DNA of 64,000 nt, from NCBI GenBank assembly GCA_947561585.1, contig CANNZV010001430.1:91079-155078 (forward strand), in the 5' to 3' direction. A program made the position numbers and the translations under genes. Positions 10,136 through 21,392 of this stretch are shown here, piece after piece; positions within the stretch are counted from its first letter, which is position 1, and every line of letters starts with the position of its first letter. Under the pieces are notes generated by a model. That model was not told where the DNA came from, ran no database searches, and saw only the letters and a list, made by a program, of their open reading frames with translations. Source of the stretch: Caprella mutica (Eukaryota > Arthropoda > Malacostraca > Amphipoda > Caprellidae).

Positions 10136-11863
10136 TAAAGTAATAGTATTAATGTTTCCCTCGAGTGAATCAAAACATACGATACGAACACCCATTTCCG
10201 AATATTTGCATTGACATTCCAAAGATCATAATTCTAAAAAAAAAATTCCTGACTATTTTCTTGAACGGTCAGGATTACATAAGATGTACACTATGGAATC
10301 ACAGATTTCCAGTCTTAGGAAAAGTTATCCCAACATATGAAGAAATAAATGAATTATTTTCTATCTATTTAATGTTTTATTAATCTGAAATTTAGTGTAT
10401 TTTGATGGTGATATATTATCTTAAGTAAAAGGACATTTATTCAAGATTTAAAGTTCATGTATATATTATGTATTACATATATGTTAGGTATGCCGCATTC
10501 ACCGCTAAACCCATTCCAACTCAAAACCATAGATCTGCAATTTCATTATTTCAGCATTATTAATGTGTCCCCATTTCCACACAATGTATATTCTCTCAAT
10601 GCTTTAAATATATTATATATGTTCTATTCAATTACAATTATTACCAATAACATTGAGAATGGATTGTCAAGGTTTTAGGAGGAGACGAGTGTACTAACGT
10701 GAGATGAAGTAGAGTTAACGTGTAAGCCATCAGCAAACATGCACAGGGACCTCTTATAGCTTAGATATTACACTGCTAGAGTTAGCTTAAATTGTCAGAG
10801 TTAGCTTATAGATCGTTAGTTTTGTATACAGCCAAGAATATTTTATATTGACAGTTTAGTATACACGGTTTATAAATATTGTACAAATCTAATAAAAATG
10901 AATAAGTGACAGTAAATGATGCCTACGATTCTGCTAAATAGAAAAATTAACGATGAACAAATAGTCTAAGAAACTACATAACACAAAATATAAGATCTCG
11001 TAGTTGAAGGGAAAACTGCAAGTTGGTGATTTTAAAAATTGAAAATAACATATAAAAAGATTGAAATAAGACAACTCGTAATCCAAATTACAACAGTTCG
11101 GCACTTAACAGATACTAAACTATTTGCCTTCCATTCACCACTGGCAATATAAAAGTGGAGCCCCTTTTTACTAAAACTTGTGTATGCCAGAAATAACTGA
11201 TTTTGTTTTTTTGTTTAAATTATCCTTGTTTAAATTGCCATAAAATCAGTTTCAAATTACTAATTTAACTATATATACAGTTCAAATAAGAAGAATTCGT
11301 GTTTATTCCATAAGTTGCTGAAATCTAATACCACGTAGTCGAAGAACATAACTCCAAAACTGTAAGTCGCGTTAAAAAAGTGATAAACATGGCAAAATTG
11401 AAAACATAAACGATACACAATCCATACACAACAGTTCGGGGACCGAGGAATTCCCCATCCCTTCTCTTCAGTTCACAACAGACAGTTTCAGGATAGAGTC
11501 CCTAGGGGCAGTTTAATACCATTGGTATTAATATCTGACCACATATAATGGTGAAGAAATCTATTGTAGTTATCATACAAATCTAATTCCCATTTCAATT
11601 CACTTTCTATCTTTGAATTGTACAATCCCTCTATACGCTCTAAGATAACAATATATAAGATGGAATTCAGTTGTTAGAATTTAAGTAGGAATCTCTTTGC
11701 GACTATAGTTACTCCAGTGGGTATTAGCTTCTCTATTCACCATTATAGGTAACTCTTGAGTGCCCTTAGTTGAATATATCACATATAACATTTCCAATTG
11801 GCTTCTAATGTAACCTAAGGGAAAATAGTACTTTGTTAAGTATTTTGTCATTAAACATGCATA
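10136..11863. other. AT-rich stretch with one weak direct-repeat pair
   Basis: No gene was recognised. Segments at about 10990-11175 and 11335-11500 share a block order: CGTAGT(T/C)GAAG, AAAACTG(C/T)AAGT, CAACAGTTCGG, then a TTCCC/TTGCC-rich tail. This suggests an old duplication of about 345-bp spacing. Termini and class are unknown. Confidence 0.35.
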
Positions 11864-12050
11864 CACTGTTGATCAATAATATAAGACCGTTTGAAAATTG
11901 GATAAAGAAACTAACATTTTGTAGATAGGGTTGTGAATTTTTAAATATATGTAGGTTGCTGATAACAATCTACATAAATGTTCCAAATAAAAAACAATTG
12001 CACCATCAACTTTTTCTTAAATCTGCATTTTCATGAAATAAGGCGTTTAA

Positions 12051-12077
12051 CACTTGATCAAAAACATAAGACCATGG
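12051..12077 (+). promoter_or_regulatory. Inner transposase-binding direct repeat, left end (predicted)
   Basis: CACTTGATCAAAAACATAAG repeats the outermost motif CTGTTGATCAATAATATAAG about 190 bp inside the element. In IR/DR elements such paired motifs bind the transposase helix-turn-helix domains. Binding here is inferred from that family rule. Confidence 0.6.
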
Positions 12078-12157
12078 AGCAAAAAAGCTGAAATTAGGGT
12101 TATTTCATAGTTTTTCACTCAGTTTAAAATAAGCAGCCATAGCATAAAGGTGTCGCA

Positions 12158-13126
12158 ATGCCAAAAGCATCTAAACTAAATGAAGTTGAATGTGCCAGAA
12201 TCTTAGATTTCCACCAACTGGGTTTGTCACAACGGGCGATCGCTGACAAGTTGAATCGAAGCAAAACTGCAGTTTGCAACTTCTAAAAGGATCCCCTAAA
12301 CTATGGAAAAGCAAAATCTACAGGAAGACCAAGAAAAATTTCCTCTGCGCTGAATATGAGGATCAAACGTGTAGTGAAGAAGGACAGAGGACTAACTTCT
12401 AGGGAAATTAAGGAGGATACAGCTGCGGATTGCAGCCCAAAAACCATTAGACGACAGTTACGCATCAATGGGATGGTGAACAAAAAGCGTTTGCAGGTGC
12501 CCCAGCTTTTATCACGCCACAAGCATGACCGTCTGAGATTCAGTCAGGATTACCAAACGTGGGACACTGGAAAATGGATGCAAGTCCTCTTCTCAGACGA
12601 AAAGAAGTTTAATCTTGATGGTCCAGAGGGCTTCCAGAGGTACTGGCATGACAAAGAAATGCCTCCTGAGAGCTACTCTACACGGCACAGCGATGGAGGC
12701 TCCGTAATGGTGTGGGGAGCATTTTCATCCATAGGAACGATGGAGTTGCAGCTCACAATGCTCCAAAATGCTAATCTGGTGACCGAAGGACAAAGGTTGT
12801 GTGGAGATGGGTGGGTTTTCCAACATGATAATGCTGCAATTCATAGAGCACGCACGACAATGAGCTTCTTAGAGGAGAGTGGTGTCCGGGTTTTGAAGCA
12901 TCCCGCATGCTCCCCGGACTTGAATCCTATAGAAAACCTCAGGGGGTGGATGGTATGGGATGTTTACAAAAATGGAAAGCAGTATGCCACTGTGGATGAG
13001 CTTCGAGAGTCCATTTTCACGAGTTGGAGCAACATTCCCCTTACACTGCTAGAAACCCTCATTTCCAGTATGCCACAGAGAATTTTTGTAGTAATCAGAA
13101 GCAATGGAGGCAGAATTCACTATTAA
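12158..13126 (+). pseudogene. Tc1-type DD34E transposase with one premature stop
   Basis: Cut-and-paste transposase. I place the start at the ATG at 12158 because the same frame then runs to 13126 with one interruption, a TAA at 12284-12286 (codon 43). The N-terminal helix-turn-helix (LSQRAIADKLNRSKTAV) is followed by a GRPRK linker at about 12330. Catalytic residues are D in FSDEKKF, D in QHDNAAIH and E in [10 protein letters not shown], with 34 residues between the last two. The segment after GTMELQ looks about a dozen residues shorter than relatives I recall, apparently an in-frame loss. Translation from an internal ATG at 12356 would omit the first DNA-binding domain. It is the least damaged transposase frame in the window, but it is probably inactive. 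Confidence 0.9.
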
Positions 13127-13183
13127 AGCCAATTTTGTTGACATCTTCTTTATTATTTGTTATTTTTCCTAATTTAAGTTATG

Positions 13184-13207
13184 TGGTCTTATGTTTTTGA
13201 TCAAGTG
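13184..13207 (-). promoter_or_regulatory. Inner transposase-binding direct repeat, right end (predicted)
   Basis: TGGTCTTATGTTTTTGATCA mirrors the left inner motif and repeats the right outer motif TGGTCTTATATTATTGATCA. Its function is inferred from the IR/DR arrangement. Confidence 0.6.
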
Positions 13208-13780
13208 TTAAACGCCTTATTTCATAAAAATGCAGCTTTAAGAAAAAGTTGATGGTGCATTTGTTTTTTATTTGGAACATTTCTGTAGATTGTTATCAGC
13301 AACCTATATTTGAAAATTCATAACCCTATCTACAAAATGTTAGTTTTTTATCCAATTTCCAAATGGTCTTATATTATTGATCAGCAGTGTATATACTAAC
13401 GTTTGTGATATTCTGGCATATGGAAAGTTTCGTGAATGAGTTGCTGTTATACAAATTATATCTAATATGAGAAAACAAAATACGTTTTTTACTTCGCATG
13501 CCGGAATAATAGATATTCCTAATACATTCATGTTTAATTGAATAATATTCTCTATGAATCTATTATTTTCTAATACGTTCATACTAGAAATTTAAAAGAA
13601 AAATATCTCCTCACTTCTCCACTATATTCACCCCTCAGAATAGACAACTACTGCCATTTCAGCAGCGCGGTGTTAGGCAAATGTTTCTTGCTATAACTCT
13701 CGTTAAAATCTGGACGTGAGTTAACTAACTTTTCATTTTCTTATTTCAGCTGACGAGAAGAACAGTTACCAGCCTTAAAA

Positions 13781-13930
13781 TCTCCACTCCTAATTGGAGC
13801 TAACGACTGCAGAGTGTAATGAAGGAACTGGAGTCTCTGGGAGTAACCGGCTTCCACATCTCCACTCCTAATTGGAGCTATAACGACTGTGCAGTCTAAT
13901 AGAGTAACTAGAGTCACTTGGAGTTTTAGG
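13781..13930. repeat. Tandem pair, 78-bp unit
   Basis: TCTCCACTCCTAATTGGAGC recurs at 13781 and 13859, each followed by TAACGACTG, (A)CAG(A/T), TAAC(C/T) and GGAGT text. Each unit contains the short palindrome CTCCA-CTCCTAATTGGAG. It is surrounded by otherwise unremarkable sequence. Confidence 0.75.
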
Positions 13931-15352
13931 AAACCTCTGGAATATCACAAAAGATACACGCCGTGTAAGATTTGGTTAATTAATATGTTGCTTTCGATTA
14001 TTTTAATATTTTTTGTTAGTTTTCTCGATAAATTATCAACTTTACTTTACCTTTTCAAAAAAACTTGAAACTGAAAGAATTCTAACAAAATATCAGAAAT
14101 CTAGATTTTTCTATGTAATTTTACAGGAGGAAAATCGATGGAAATATCATTTCTCATGAAACCTCTTAATGATATTATTTTGTTTATACCAAAGACATTT
14201 TTTAATTTCTTTAAATAAATATTTCTTCACATTTATAGCTTAGGAAGGTATTTATTTAAGATATTTATTTAAGGTATTATATCTTGAGTTGTGCTGAGTT
14301 AGGTTTCCTCCTACAACGTTTACGAATCTTCTTACTTATGTTTATTCTACTAACAAGGCATTCCGTTTCAGGAATTCTTTATACTCCCCCACCGAAATGA
14401 AGCTTTGATGTCGGAATATTCTTGTTATGAAGCTTGGAATATAAGATCTACATGAAGAGAAAATATTTCAATCAACGACAGTTTTCAGAATAGAATATTT
14501 CGGCATCACAAAATTGGTATATTGCTTCGAGACAATTTAGCTCTAACATTCCTTAGATTCGATACATTGAGTGAGTGAACGGTAATCTAAAATTTAATTT
14601 TCTTGAATTTTAGTTGTTAATATTAAATTGATTGCAAATTATAAAAATGAAATTACCAAATATTTCAGAAATAGTTCAACAACTTTTGCGCTTCAAATAG
14701 AACATTAAAAATAAACGGTGGATTCTATAAATCGTAAATCATCATGTAGGTAGTTTCATAATCTTCGTAGCTCAGAATTTTAATTTCATACTTTATATGA
14801 TGGCTGTATAGATCGAAATATAGTTATGAAGCTCCACAATGAATCTGCGACTAAATCATTTATTCAATAGAGCTAAATTTATTTATATAGCTAAATTAAT
14901 TCAAGTTTTTCAATATGATGAACTGTTAAAGTTAAAGTATTTTAATTGGTGCTTGTCGGTTTTCGATTGACAATTACAATAGGCTGTGAAAAGATCAGTT
15001 GAGCTGAGGCAATAAAAGATCATAAATCATAAATTGAAATAAAATAAAAATTAATCGAACGCACTCAAAAAATTATTTAATTCAAATTTTATTCACGTTG
15101 ATATCTAAATTAGGATCGATATTTACCGTTACGGATGATCAGCTGAATATAAATTTTCCTATTGGGAATAAAAATATGTCAAATCTTATTGTTTTTCACA
15201 TTGATTGACTTTTATTCATATTCTGTAGTCTGTATGTATTATCTCTTTTCAGAGCATATCATTAACATAATCATTAGATTTATTATCAGAGTCAATATTT
15301 TTATAAAGTGCCTGTGAACGCTTTTAGTGCTATGAATTATTGAGAGTGAGAA
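13931..15352. other. AT-rich stretch, nothing recognised
   Basis: No gene or repeat could be supported. Confidence 0.45.
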
Positions 15353-15370
15353 ATGCCCTCAGCTGAAAAT

Positions 15371-15544
15371 ATGAAAGTGAAATGTGCGATTTTGTGTTGC
15401 GTTTTTATTCTGCCGATGCAAGGAATTGTTTCTGATAAATCAGTGCGTGAAGCCGTTCAGAAGAGTGAGTCTCTGAGTGCGATAAGAAATTTGGAAAAGA
15501 ATCCCCACGATGAATATAAGACCATTGCAGCAAATAGAAAATAA
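15371..15544 (+). CDS. Candidate small secreted peptide or single exon, unrecognised
   Basis: From the second in-frame ATG (15371) the frame encodes 57 residues. It opens with a signal-peptide-like stretch: a short basic start (MKVK), a hydrophobic core rich in C, I, L, V and F, and a plausible cleavage after GIVS. The remaining about 36 residues are polar (KSESLSAIRNLEKNP region) and lack cysteines. An upstream in-frame ATG at 15353 would add six polar residues and spoil the signal peptide, so I prefer the second. About 60 bp after the stop, a second copy of the SESLSAIR-coding segment occurs (15602-15650). That suggests a duplicated exon or local duplication. No family is recognised. A short AT-rich-genome frame of this size can arise by chance. 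Confidence 0.3.
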   Translation: MKVKCAILCCVFILPMQGIVSDKSVREAVQKSESLSAIRNLEKNPHDEYKTIAANRK

Positions 15545-15601
15545 GAAGAAAATATTACACTTAAGAGCCACGAAAAGATGTATCTTCTAAACTGACAATA
15601 A

Positions 15602-15655
15602 TGTTGAAAAGAGTGAGTCTTTGAGTGCGATAAGAAAATTTTGAAAAGAGTATCC
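15602..15655 (+). repeat. Partial duplicate of the 15.46-kb coding segment
   Basis: AAGAGTGAGTCT(T/C)TGAGTGCG repeats the segment at about 15460-15510 at a distance of about 146 bp. In the same reading sense it gives VEKSESLSAIRKF and then a stop. A GGTGAG at about 15710 could serve as a splice donor, but nothing confirms an exon. Confidence 0.5.
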
Positions 15656-15714
15656 GCAACAAATTTGAAGGGATCGTTCATCCGATGGTACGTGAGCGAG
15701 ATCATGCTTCAAGG

Positions 15715-18700
15715 TGAGAATATTAATTAATGTTTTCCATTGAATCAATTTTCTCTCTCTTACCTTCTTTCCCGGAGAGTAATTTATCGTTGGGAATATA
15801 ATATTAAATTGAATTATAATTCCAAATCTTGTATGTTCCAAACCATAATTTTATCTCAACCTAATCTCGTAATTGTAATATTTGTTATGTCTTTGTATGG
15901 ATACTAACATTAATTTGAATATGATTTCGATTATATTTTCAAGAACTTCGTCTTGAATGAATACAATATCGTTGTTAGAAAGAAACTGACTAAACTCCTA
16001 GAATTATTATAGCTACATGATTTTAGTTGAGAGTTAATCAGTCTGGGGATTGCAACTCTCAGAGAATGTTAGAACTAGTACAGTAATTTCAGTCAGACTT
16101 ACTCTTCGATAAATTAACTGTTAACTTCTTAGTCCTCACCAAATTTAGGAAAATAAAAAATAAAACAAGCATAATTAGACCACAGACAATAATCCAATCC
16201 TCCAATTTCCTCATTTTCTGAATTTATTCTCCCGTGAAGTATAAACTGAGGCCAGTAAATAAAGTGTGGCTGTGTGCATTATTTTAGCATTCTGGGGAGC
16301 AGTCCCTCATTGGTAGCCTATAATTTAATAGCAAGAACTGGCCCTAATTTTATTGGAAACCAAAGGAAGAGAAGCAAGATTTCGTCTCTGTATTTCACAG
16401 CAACAGGAAGACTGTTAAACATAGAGACTGTTAGCATACGAATGTATGTATAATCAAAAGAGAGTTTTATTAATAGAGTGATTTAATTATCATTAGAGGA
16501 ACATTTGATAACACATACATATGTAGAGCTTACTTCAAATCAGAAACTTACTTATTTTTCCAATTCATTTACTATTTGCTCTAATTAGGAAGTATCAATA
16601 TCAGAAAGATAGTTTTCCGATGTAAAATCTTATATTTACTAATGACACTTCAGCTGCATCCCAAATTACATCTTATTTTCACAATGGAACAAATATTTTA
16701 TTTGAAAAGAGTGATCAATCTATTTTTTGTAGGAACCAAATTACTCAACCGAACTAAAACGAAATAAACTTTGTCCATTCGAGTACTTTCATCTGCAACA
16801 ATTTAGGACATTAAAACTTTTCCAATTTTATTTCATCAGCGAGAAAGAGAAAAAACAACAACGGTAAACCTAAATTCTTAATTATTAAGAAGTGAATCAA
16901 TTGCAGGATGAAAAATCAAAGTTTTAACAATAACTAATGGATGATATGATTATACATTTTGATTAATTGATTAATTGAGTAGTTTCCAATTATGATTCTT
17001 TCGTCAAAATTTTTTTTGGAAAATATATTTCTTACCTTTCTTATACAATATAATCATTTTCCTTCATAAGTTTGACGCCAGATTGAAACTTTCTGTATTA
17101 ATAATTTTATGTTGAGTCTACTAAATTCAATGAGTTTTGTTAACTCTTGACAGTTCAGTTTTGTGATTGATCCACAGTTGATGACGTGAGACTTCATTTG
17201 ATTAAATATATGATAATGTGATCTTTAATTTGGCCATTTCACTTAGTAAAGCTGTGATTGGTTACAGACGATGACTTGCAAGTCATCCAGTTATTTCTCA
17301 CTGCTCTCCTATAAACCTATTTCATTGAGTATAAAATCTGTCTCAAACTTTTAAAGTGCCAATGGAAATATATCTTAGAAGTGGTGCCTCATACCAGAGA
17401 TGATAAGCGTTATCTTTTCTTTCGCTAACGTAACTCACTAAGTGGCTTCTTCTGATACACTTTAGTGACTAAAATGATCTTTTTTATCCTAAACATGTAC
17501 AGTACAACTTGTTTGAATCAGTAATTCTTATTATCATTTAACCACGTGAAAGATACATGTGCATATCAATTATTGTTAGTTATCAATAGAAATTAATGAC
17601 ATTTGGTAGTGTATGATATTATGGCAACACTAGTACAAACGCAGACCAAATTTAATTATTATCTATAAAATACTAACTAGATTGAAACAATAGAAAAATT
17701 GAATTACATAAAATTTTGTCACGCAAAAATGTTTTCATTTACTATCTTCTTTCTAATTCATATACATTATAATATAAACAAGAGCAATATTCTCGTTTCC
17801 TTCATTTATGACTGATTTAATAAAATAAATGTAAGCTATGAACTATTTACGTGTGTGATAAAGTATATTAGACAGGAGTTACTCTTCATTGGTCCTTTCT
17901 TCTTCTTCAAACTAACTTCTTTCATTCAATTTTGTCCATTTTGGTGAAGTGAGGTTGGAAAAACTGCAGAAGATTCATCGCCAGCTTTTGAAGTCTTTTC
18001 ATGAATAAATTAGCCAAAGGTTATATGATTACTTTCCAAACCTTGAACCGATGTATCAGAAAAATAATGAATTATAATTGAAGAGCGAAGTTGGAAATTA
18101 TCCCATTTATATTTTATGAAAAGAGATAACTTATAAAATGTATCATCAAGGAAATTCTAGGCAAAAATTTTTATCATCAGATTAATATTAGTGAAAAATG
18201 TGTTTTTGACTAATTTGTATACCATTATAATAAAGTAAACCTAATCATACTGCTGCATGTTATTTTATTCCTAATAAATGATCATTTCGATCAATAGTTT
18301 AAGTTGAATTAAAATACTTATAATGGTAGCTAATTAAGTTCCAATAGTAACAAACTAGGAGAATTTTAACTTTGGAATTTTAACTTTAACTTTACTACAC
18401 TTTGAACATATTGATGAATATTCAATATTTCACATTGATGAATTGCTCATAACAGCCATTTTAATACTCTTGAATTATTCCCTAGTTACGAAGCTGACAA
18501 AGTGTTTAGTTCTCACATCGTGAAGGCAACACTCCATCATGGTTAATAATGTACAAAGAATTAACTCTCAGCATTTGGGTAGCCATCGTTAATATGAAAC
18601 TCTTACATCGTATAATTTGGGCTATCAAAAATTGGCAGATTAATAAGGAAAAAGAAGTGAATTTATGATTCTCCGTAGAATGCTAGCCTTCTATTTTATA

Positions 18701-18790
18701 ATGAATCATGTAATTTATTCAAATATTTTAATTAGTAGAAAATATTATAATTACACCGATATACTGTCAAAGAGCTACTAACCCAATTTA
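15715..18790. other. Long AT-rich stretch, nothing recognised
   Basis: About 3 kb without a supportable gene or repeat. Only small curiosities were noted: a short hairpin GAGAGTTAATC/GCAACTCTC near 16028-16060, and an isolated GCTGTGATTGG core (about 17252) resembling the M1 centre. Confidence 0.5.
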
Positions 18791-18794
18791 AAAT

Positions 18795-19000
18795 AGGAGC
18801 AGGTTAGATACAGCGGTTAAGCCGACCGGAGTATATCTCCACTGAAGTCATGGAGTGGCAAGAGCGCAGCGTGGGAGCCAAACTGACCGGTTTGGGGGCT
18901 AATTCTGCTCCGGCGTAACTGCGCAGAACTACTCTGGACACCTGCTCCTAGCGCGCTGCCTTACTGCTGCAGAGCGGCCCCCAGCCACGACTGTAATATT
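18795..19000. other. GC-rich island with short inverted ends (possible SINE or MITE)
   Basis: About 200 bp are strikingly GC-rich against the surrounding DNA. AGGAGCAGGT at 18797-18806 pairs with ACCTGCTCCT at 18940-18949. TTAGATACAGCGGTTAAGCC resembles a polymerase III A box, but no matching B box at the proper distance was seen. GACCGG and GGGGGC/GCCCCC provide further pairing. No open frame is meaningful. It may be a tRNA-headed SINE, a MITE or a structured RNA. Confidence 0.4.
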
Positions 19001-20095
19001 ATATTACTATTATAGAAGTTTTGATTCAAGATCTAATAAGTTCTTCCATCAAAATTTATTTTTATGAATGCTGAAATATGTATATCAAATAATTTATTTT
19101 GTCCAATGAACTTTCAACAAAGCATATATGAAAAATAGTCAAATAATATTTCATTTCACTGGAATGCAAACCTGAATTATTTCAAATATTGGTGAAACAC
19201 ACTTCACAATTATAGGTAATATAATAAATTGAAGTAACGATTATGATATAGAAACCAAATATAGAAATAAAGAATTATAATACAGAGACTTTTTTGTAAA
19301 TATCAGATAAGAAAAATAATATAATATTCCTATTTTATCTTATTTGAAATTAGAGAAAGAAAATTTAGAAATAATTCAAATTTTCTCATCACCCCAGGGA
19401 CACTAAACCAGAAAACACAAACTGGGAACAAAAGTTAACTAGAACAAAAATTGAGAAAGTGAGAACAAAAATAAAAGAAATTGGAACATACATGTGGAAC
19501 AAATTTTTGTATTTTGTATATGAGAAAATATTATGAATCTTAATGAAAACAGGAAAATGCATCGAGGTTGTTAATCTTGAGATTGATTATATTTTTTACT
19601 TCATAATATAACATCTTGAAAAAGGACAATTTTCATCATTAACACCTCGATGTACCGAAGTCATTTCAAGGATTTCCAAGTTCACTTTCGTTACTCCACT
19701 TTACTTCTCTCGATGTCAAATTTATTTCTCTTAGTAACCTGATGTATCGGTTCCCTATTTTAAATTGAATAATGCCTTATTCTAATTATGAATAAAAACT
19801 AGTTTACAATACAACAAAGCACCATACAATTTCTAGGGTAATACTAAAGCACAACTTCACACCATTGGGACGGATGTTCAATTCAAACACCAAAATAAAG
19901 AGAGTCATAAAAGTGCTTTTAGAGCAAAATAAACATTCGACAAAAGAGAGGTTGCAACTGATCTGTACTTTGTGATCATTATAAAGCAAAGTTTACAGCA
20001 TAAAACACAATTCATTACATGAATATGAGGCATTTGGAAAAGGTTGCAAGACAAGTTTAAATTGAATTTTAAATTTTGCCTTTAATAATTTAGTA
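19001..20095. other. AT-rich stretch, nothing recognised
   Basis: No gene, tandem repeat or shared repeat was recognised up to the transposon boundary. Confidence 0.45.
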
Positions 20096-21391
20096 CTAGG
20101 GTGGGGCGTAAGTTTGGAAGCAATTTTTCAAACATTAATTTAATTCTTAAAAATAAGTTCCTAAGTAGGTGATAGGGTTTGAACTATAGTAGAGACACTA
20201 CATTATGACGTGGCAGTGTTATTTTTTACAAAAATTTAGTCAATTCAAAAATGTCAGACAAAAGAGAAGCCATTATTGCTTTACACCGTGCCGGGAAGTC
20301 AGTTTCCGTCATTTCAAAGACTCTCTCAATAGCGAGATCGACAGTTTGGAAGTGTGTGAAGCGTTTTAATGAGAGAGGAGACTTGACTGATCGTCCAAGA
20401 AGTGGTAGACCACGCTCACAACGCACCAAACAACTGATAAAATGTGCCCGAGAGAAGATCAGGTGGAACCCGAAAAGGTCAATAAGATTGTTAGCCAAAA
20501 CAGCTAATGTGAGTCCCAGAACAATGAGAAGAGTTGTCAAAGAAGACCTAAAGATGTCCTCTTTCACCCTCCAAAAGAGACAGACTCTGTCAGAAGCTGT
20601 AAAGAAAAAGAGATTGGAGAGAAGCAAAGCACTTCTGAGAGAAATGAAGTCTGGCACGGCTGGTGAAATTGTTTGGTCTGACGAAAAAATTCACAGTGGA
20701 AATGGCTCACAACCGGAGGAATGACAGATTTATTGGTAAAAGTGCAAAAGACATCCCATACAACCAAAAAACTGTCCACAGAACCATGAAACCTGCTTCA
20801 GTAATTGTCTGGGCCGCTGTTTCAGAAACTTGGAGATCTCCTTTAATATTTGTGGAACAAGGCGCCAAAATCAATGCTAAATGTTATATTGAGAATATTT
20901 TGACGCCAATATTAGATTCAGCTGAGGATCACTTCGGTAATGACACTCTATGGACATTTCAGCAAGACGGCGCGACTTCACATAGTGCAAATGTCACTCA
21001 AAACTGGTGCCATGACCATCTTCCACGGTTTTGGTCCAAAGAAATGTGGCCTCCCTGCTCCCCAGATGTTAATCCTATGGACTTTTCGGTATGGTCAATT
21101 CTTGAATCAAAGGTCTGTGGTAAATTCCATCGCAGTGTGGATGATTTAAAGCGTTCGCTCCAGAGATCTTGGAAGGAAATTTCACAAGAACAGTTGCGTG
21201 CCGCAGTAGGAGGAGTTCGGAGGAGATTTGAGGCTGTTATTAAAAACAAGGGAGGACATTTTGAATAAATTTATGATTTTTGAATTCTTAAAACCCTCAT
21301 GTAATAATACATAACTGTAAATTATTAAATATATTTTTCGTTGGATTATAATATGCACTTTCATTTGCTTCCAAACTTACGCCCCACCCTG
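20096..21391 (+). mobile_element. DD37D mariner-type (maT-like) transposon, copy 2, full length
   Basis: It is very similar to copy 1 throughout. The left end reads CTAGGGTGGGGCGTAAG, with an extra T after the first base relative to the right end. The right end is the complement of CAGGGTGGGGCGTAAG. TA flanks occur at 20094-20095 and 21392-21393. Copy 2 keeps the ordinary GGGTGGGG terminus where copy 1 has a 13-G run. Confidence 0.93.
20251..21268 (+). pseudogene. DD37D mariner-type transposase, one frameshift (copy 2)
   Basis: Same enzyme as at 5765. The N-terminal half is continuous through two helix-turn-helix units, the GRPRSQRTK linker and WSDEK (first catalytic D). A 2-bp loss in the A-run around 20683-20692 then shifts the frame. 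The C-terminal half continues in another frame with QQDGATSH and NPMDFSVW (DD37D spacing) and ends in GGHFE with TAA at 21266. This copy keeps the bases that copy 1 lost at its two break points, while copy 1 keeps the bases lost here. The lesions are therefore independent. Inactive as it stands, with an ancestral length of about 339 residues. Confidence 0.92.
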
Positions 21392-21392
21392 T

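Larger units (their letters stand above)
11864..13389 (+). mobile_element. Tc1-type DD34E transposon with about 210-bp IR/DR terminal repeats
   Basis: The ends CACTGTTGATCAATAATA and the complement of TATTATTGATCAGCAGTG are flanked by TA at 11862-11863 and 13390-13391. The inverted repeats extend about 210 bp (11864-12077 and 13184-13389) with good conservation. Each contains an outer and an inner copy of a TTGATCAA(T/A)AA(T/C)ATAAGACC motif in direct orientation, the IR/DR layout known from Sleeping Beauty-like elements. Total length is 1526 bp. Confidence 0.93.

Noticed and set aside
10680..10925. Possible LTR-like segment ending in AATAAAAATGAATA
   Set aside because: No second copy, no TG...CA termini and no polyprotein nearby, so this is only a chance polyadenylation-like signal.
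18795..19000. A genuine tRNA gene
   Set aside because: Only an A-box-like stretch is visible. There is no T-arm at the correct spacing and no cloverleaf can be formed by eye.
20226..20657. 143-codon minus-strand frame
   Set aside because: It is the antisense of the DD37D transposase N-terminal half and has no motif of its own.
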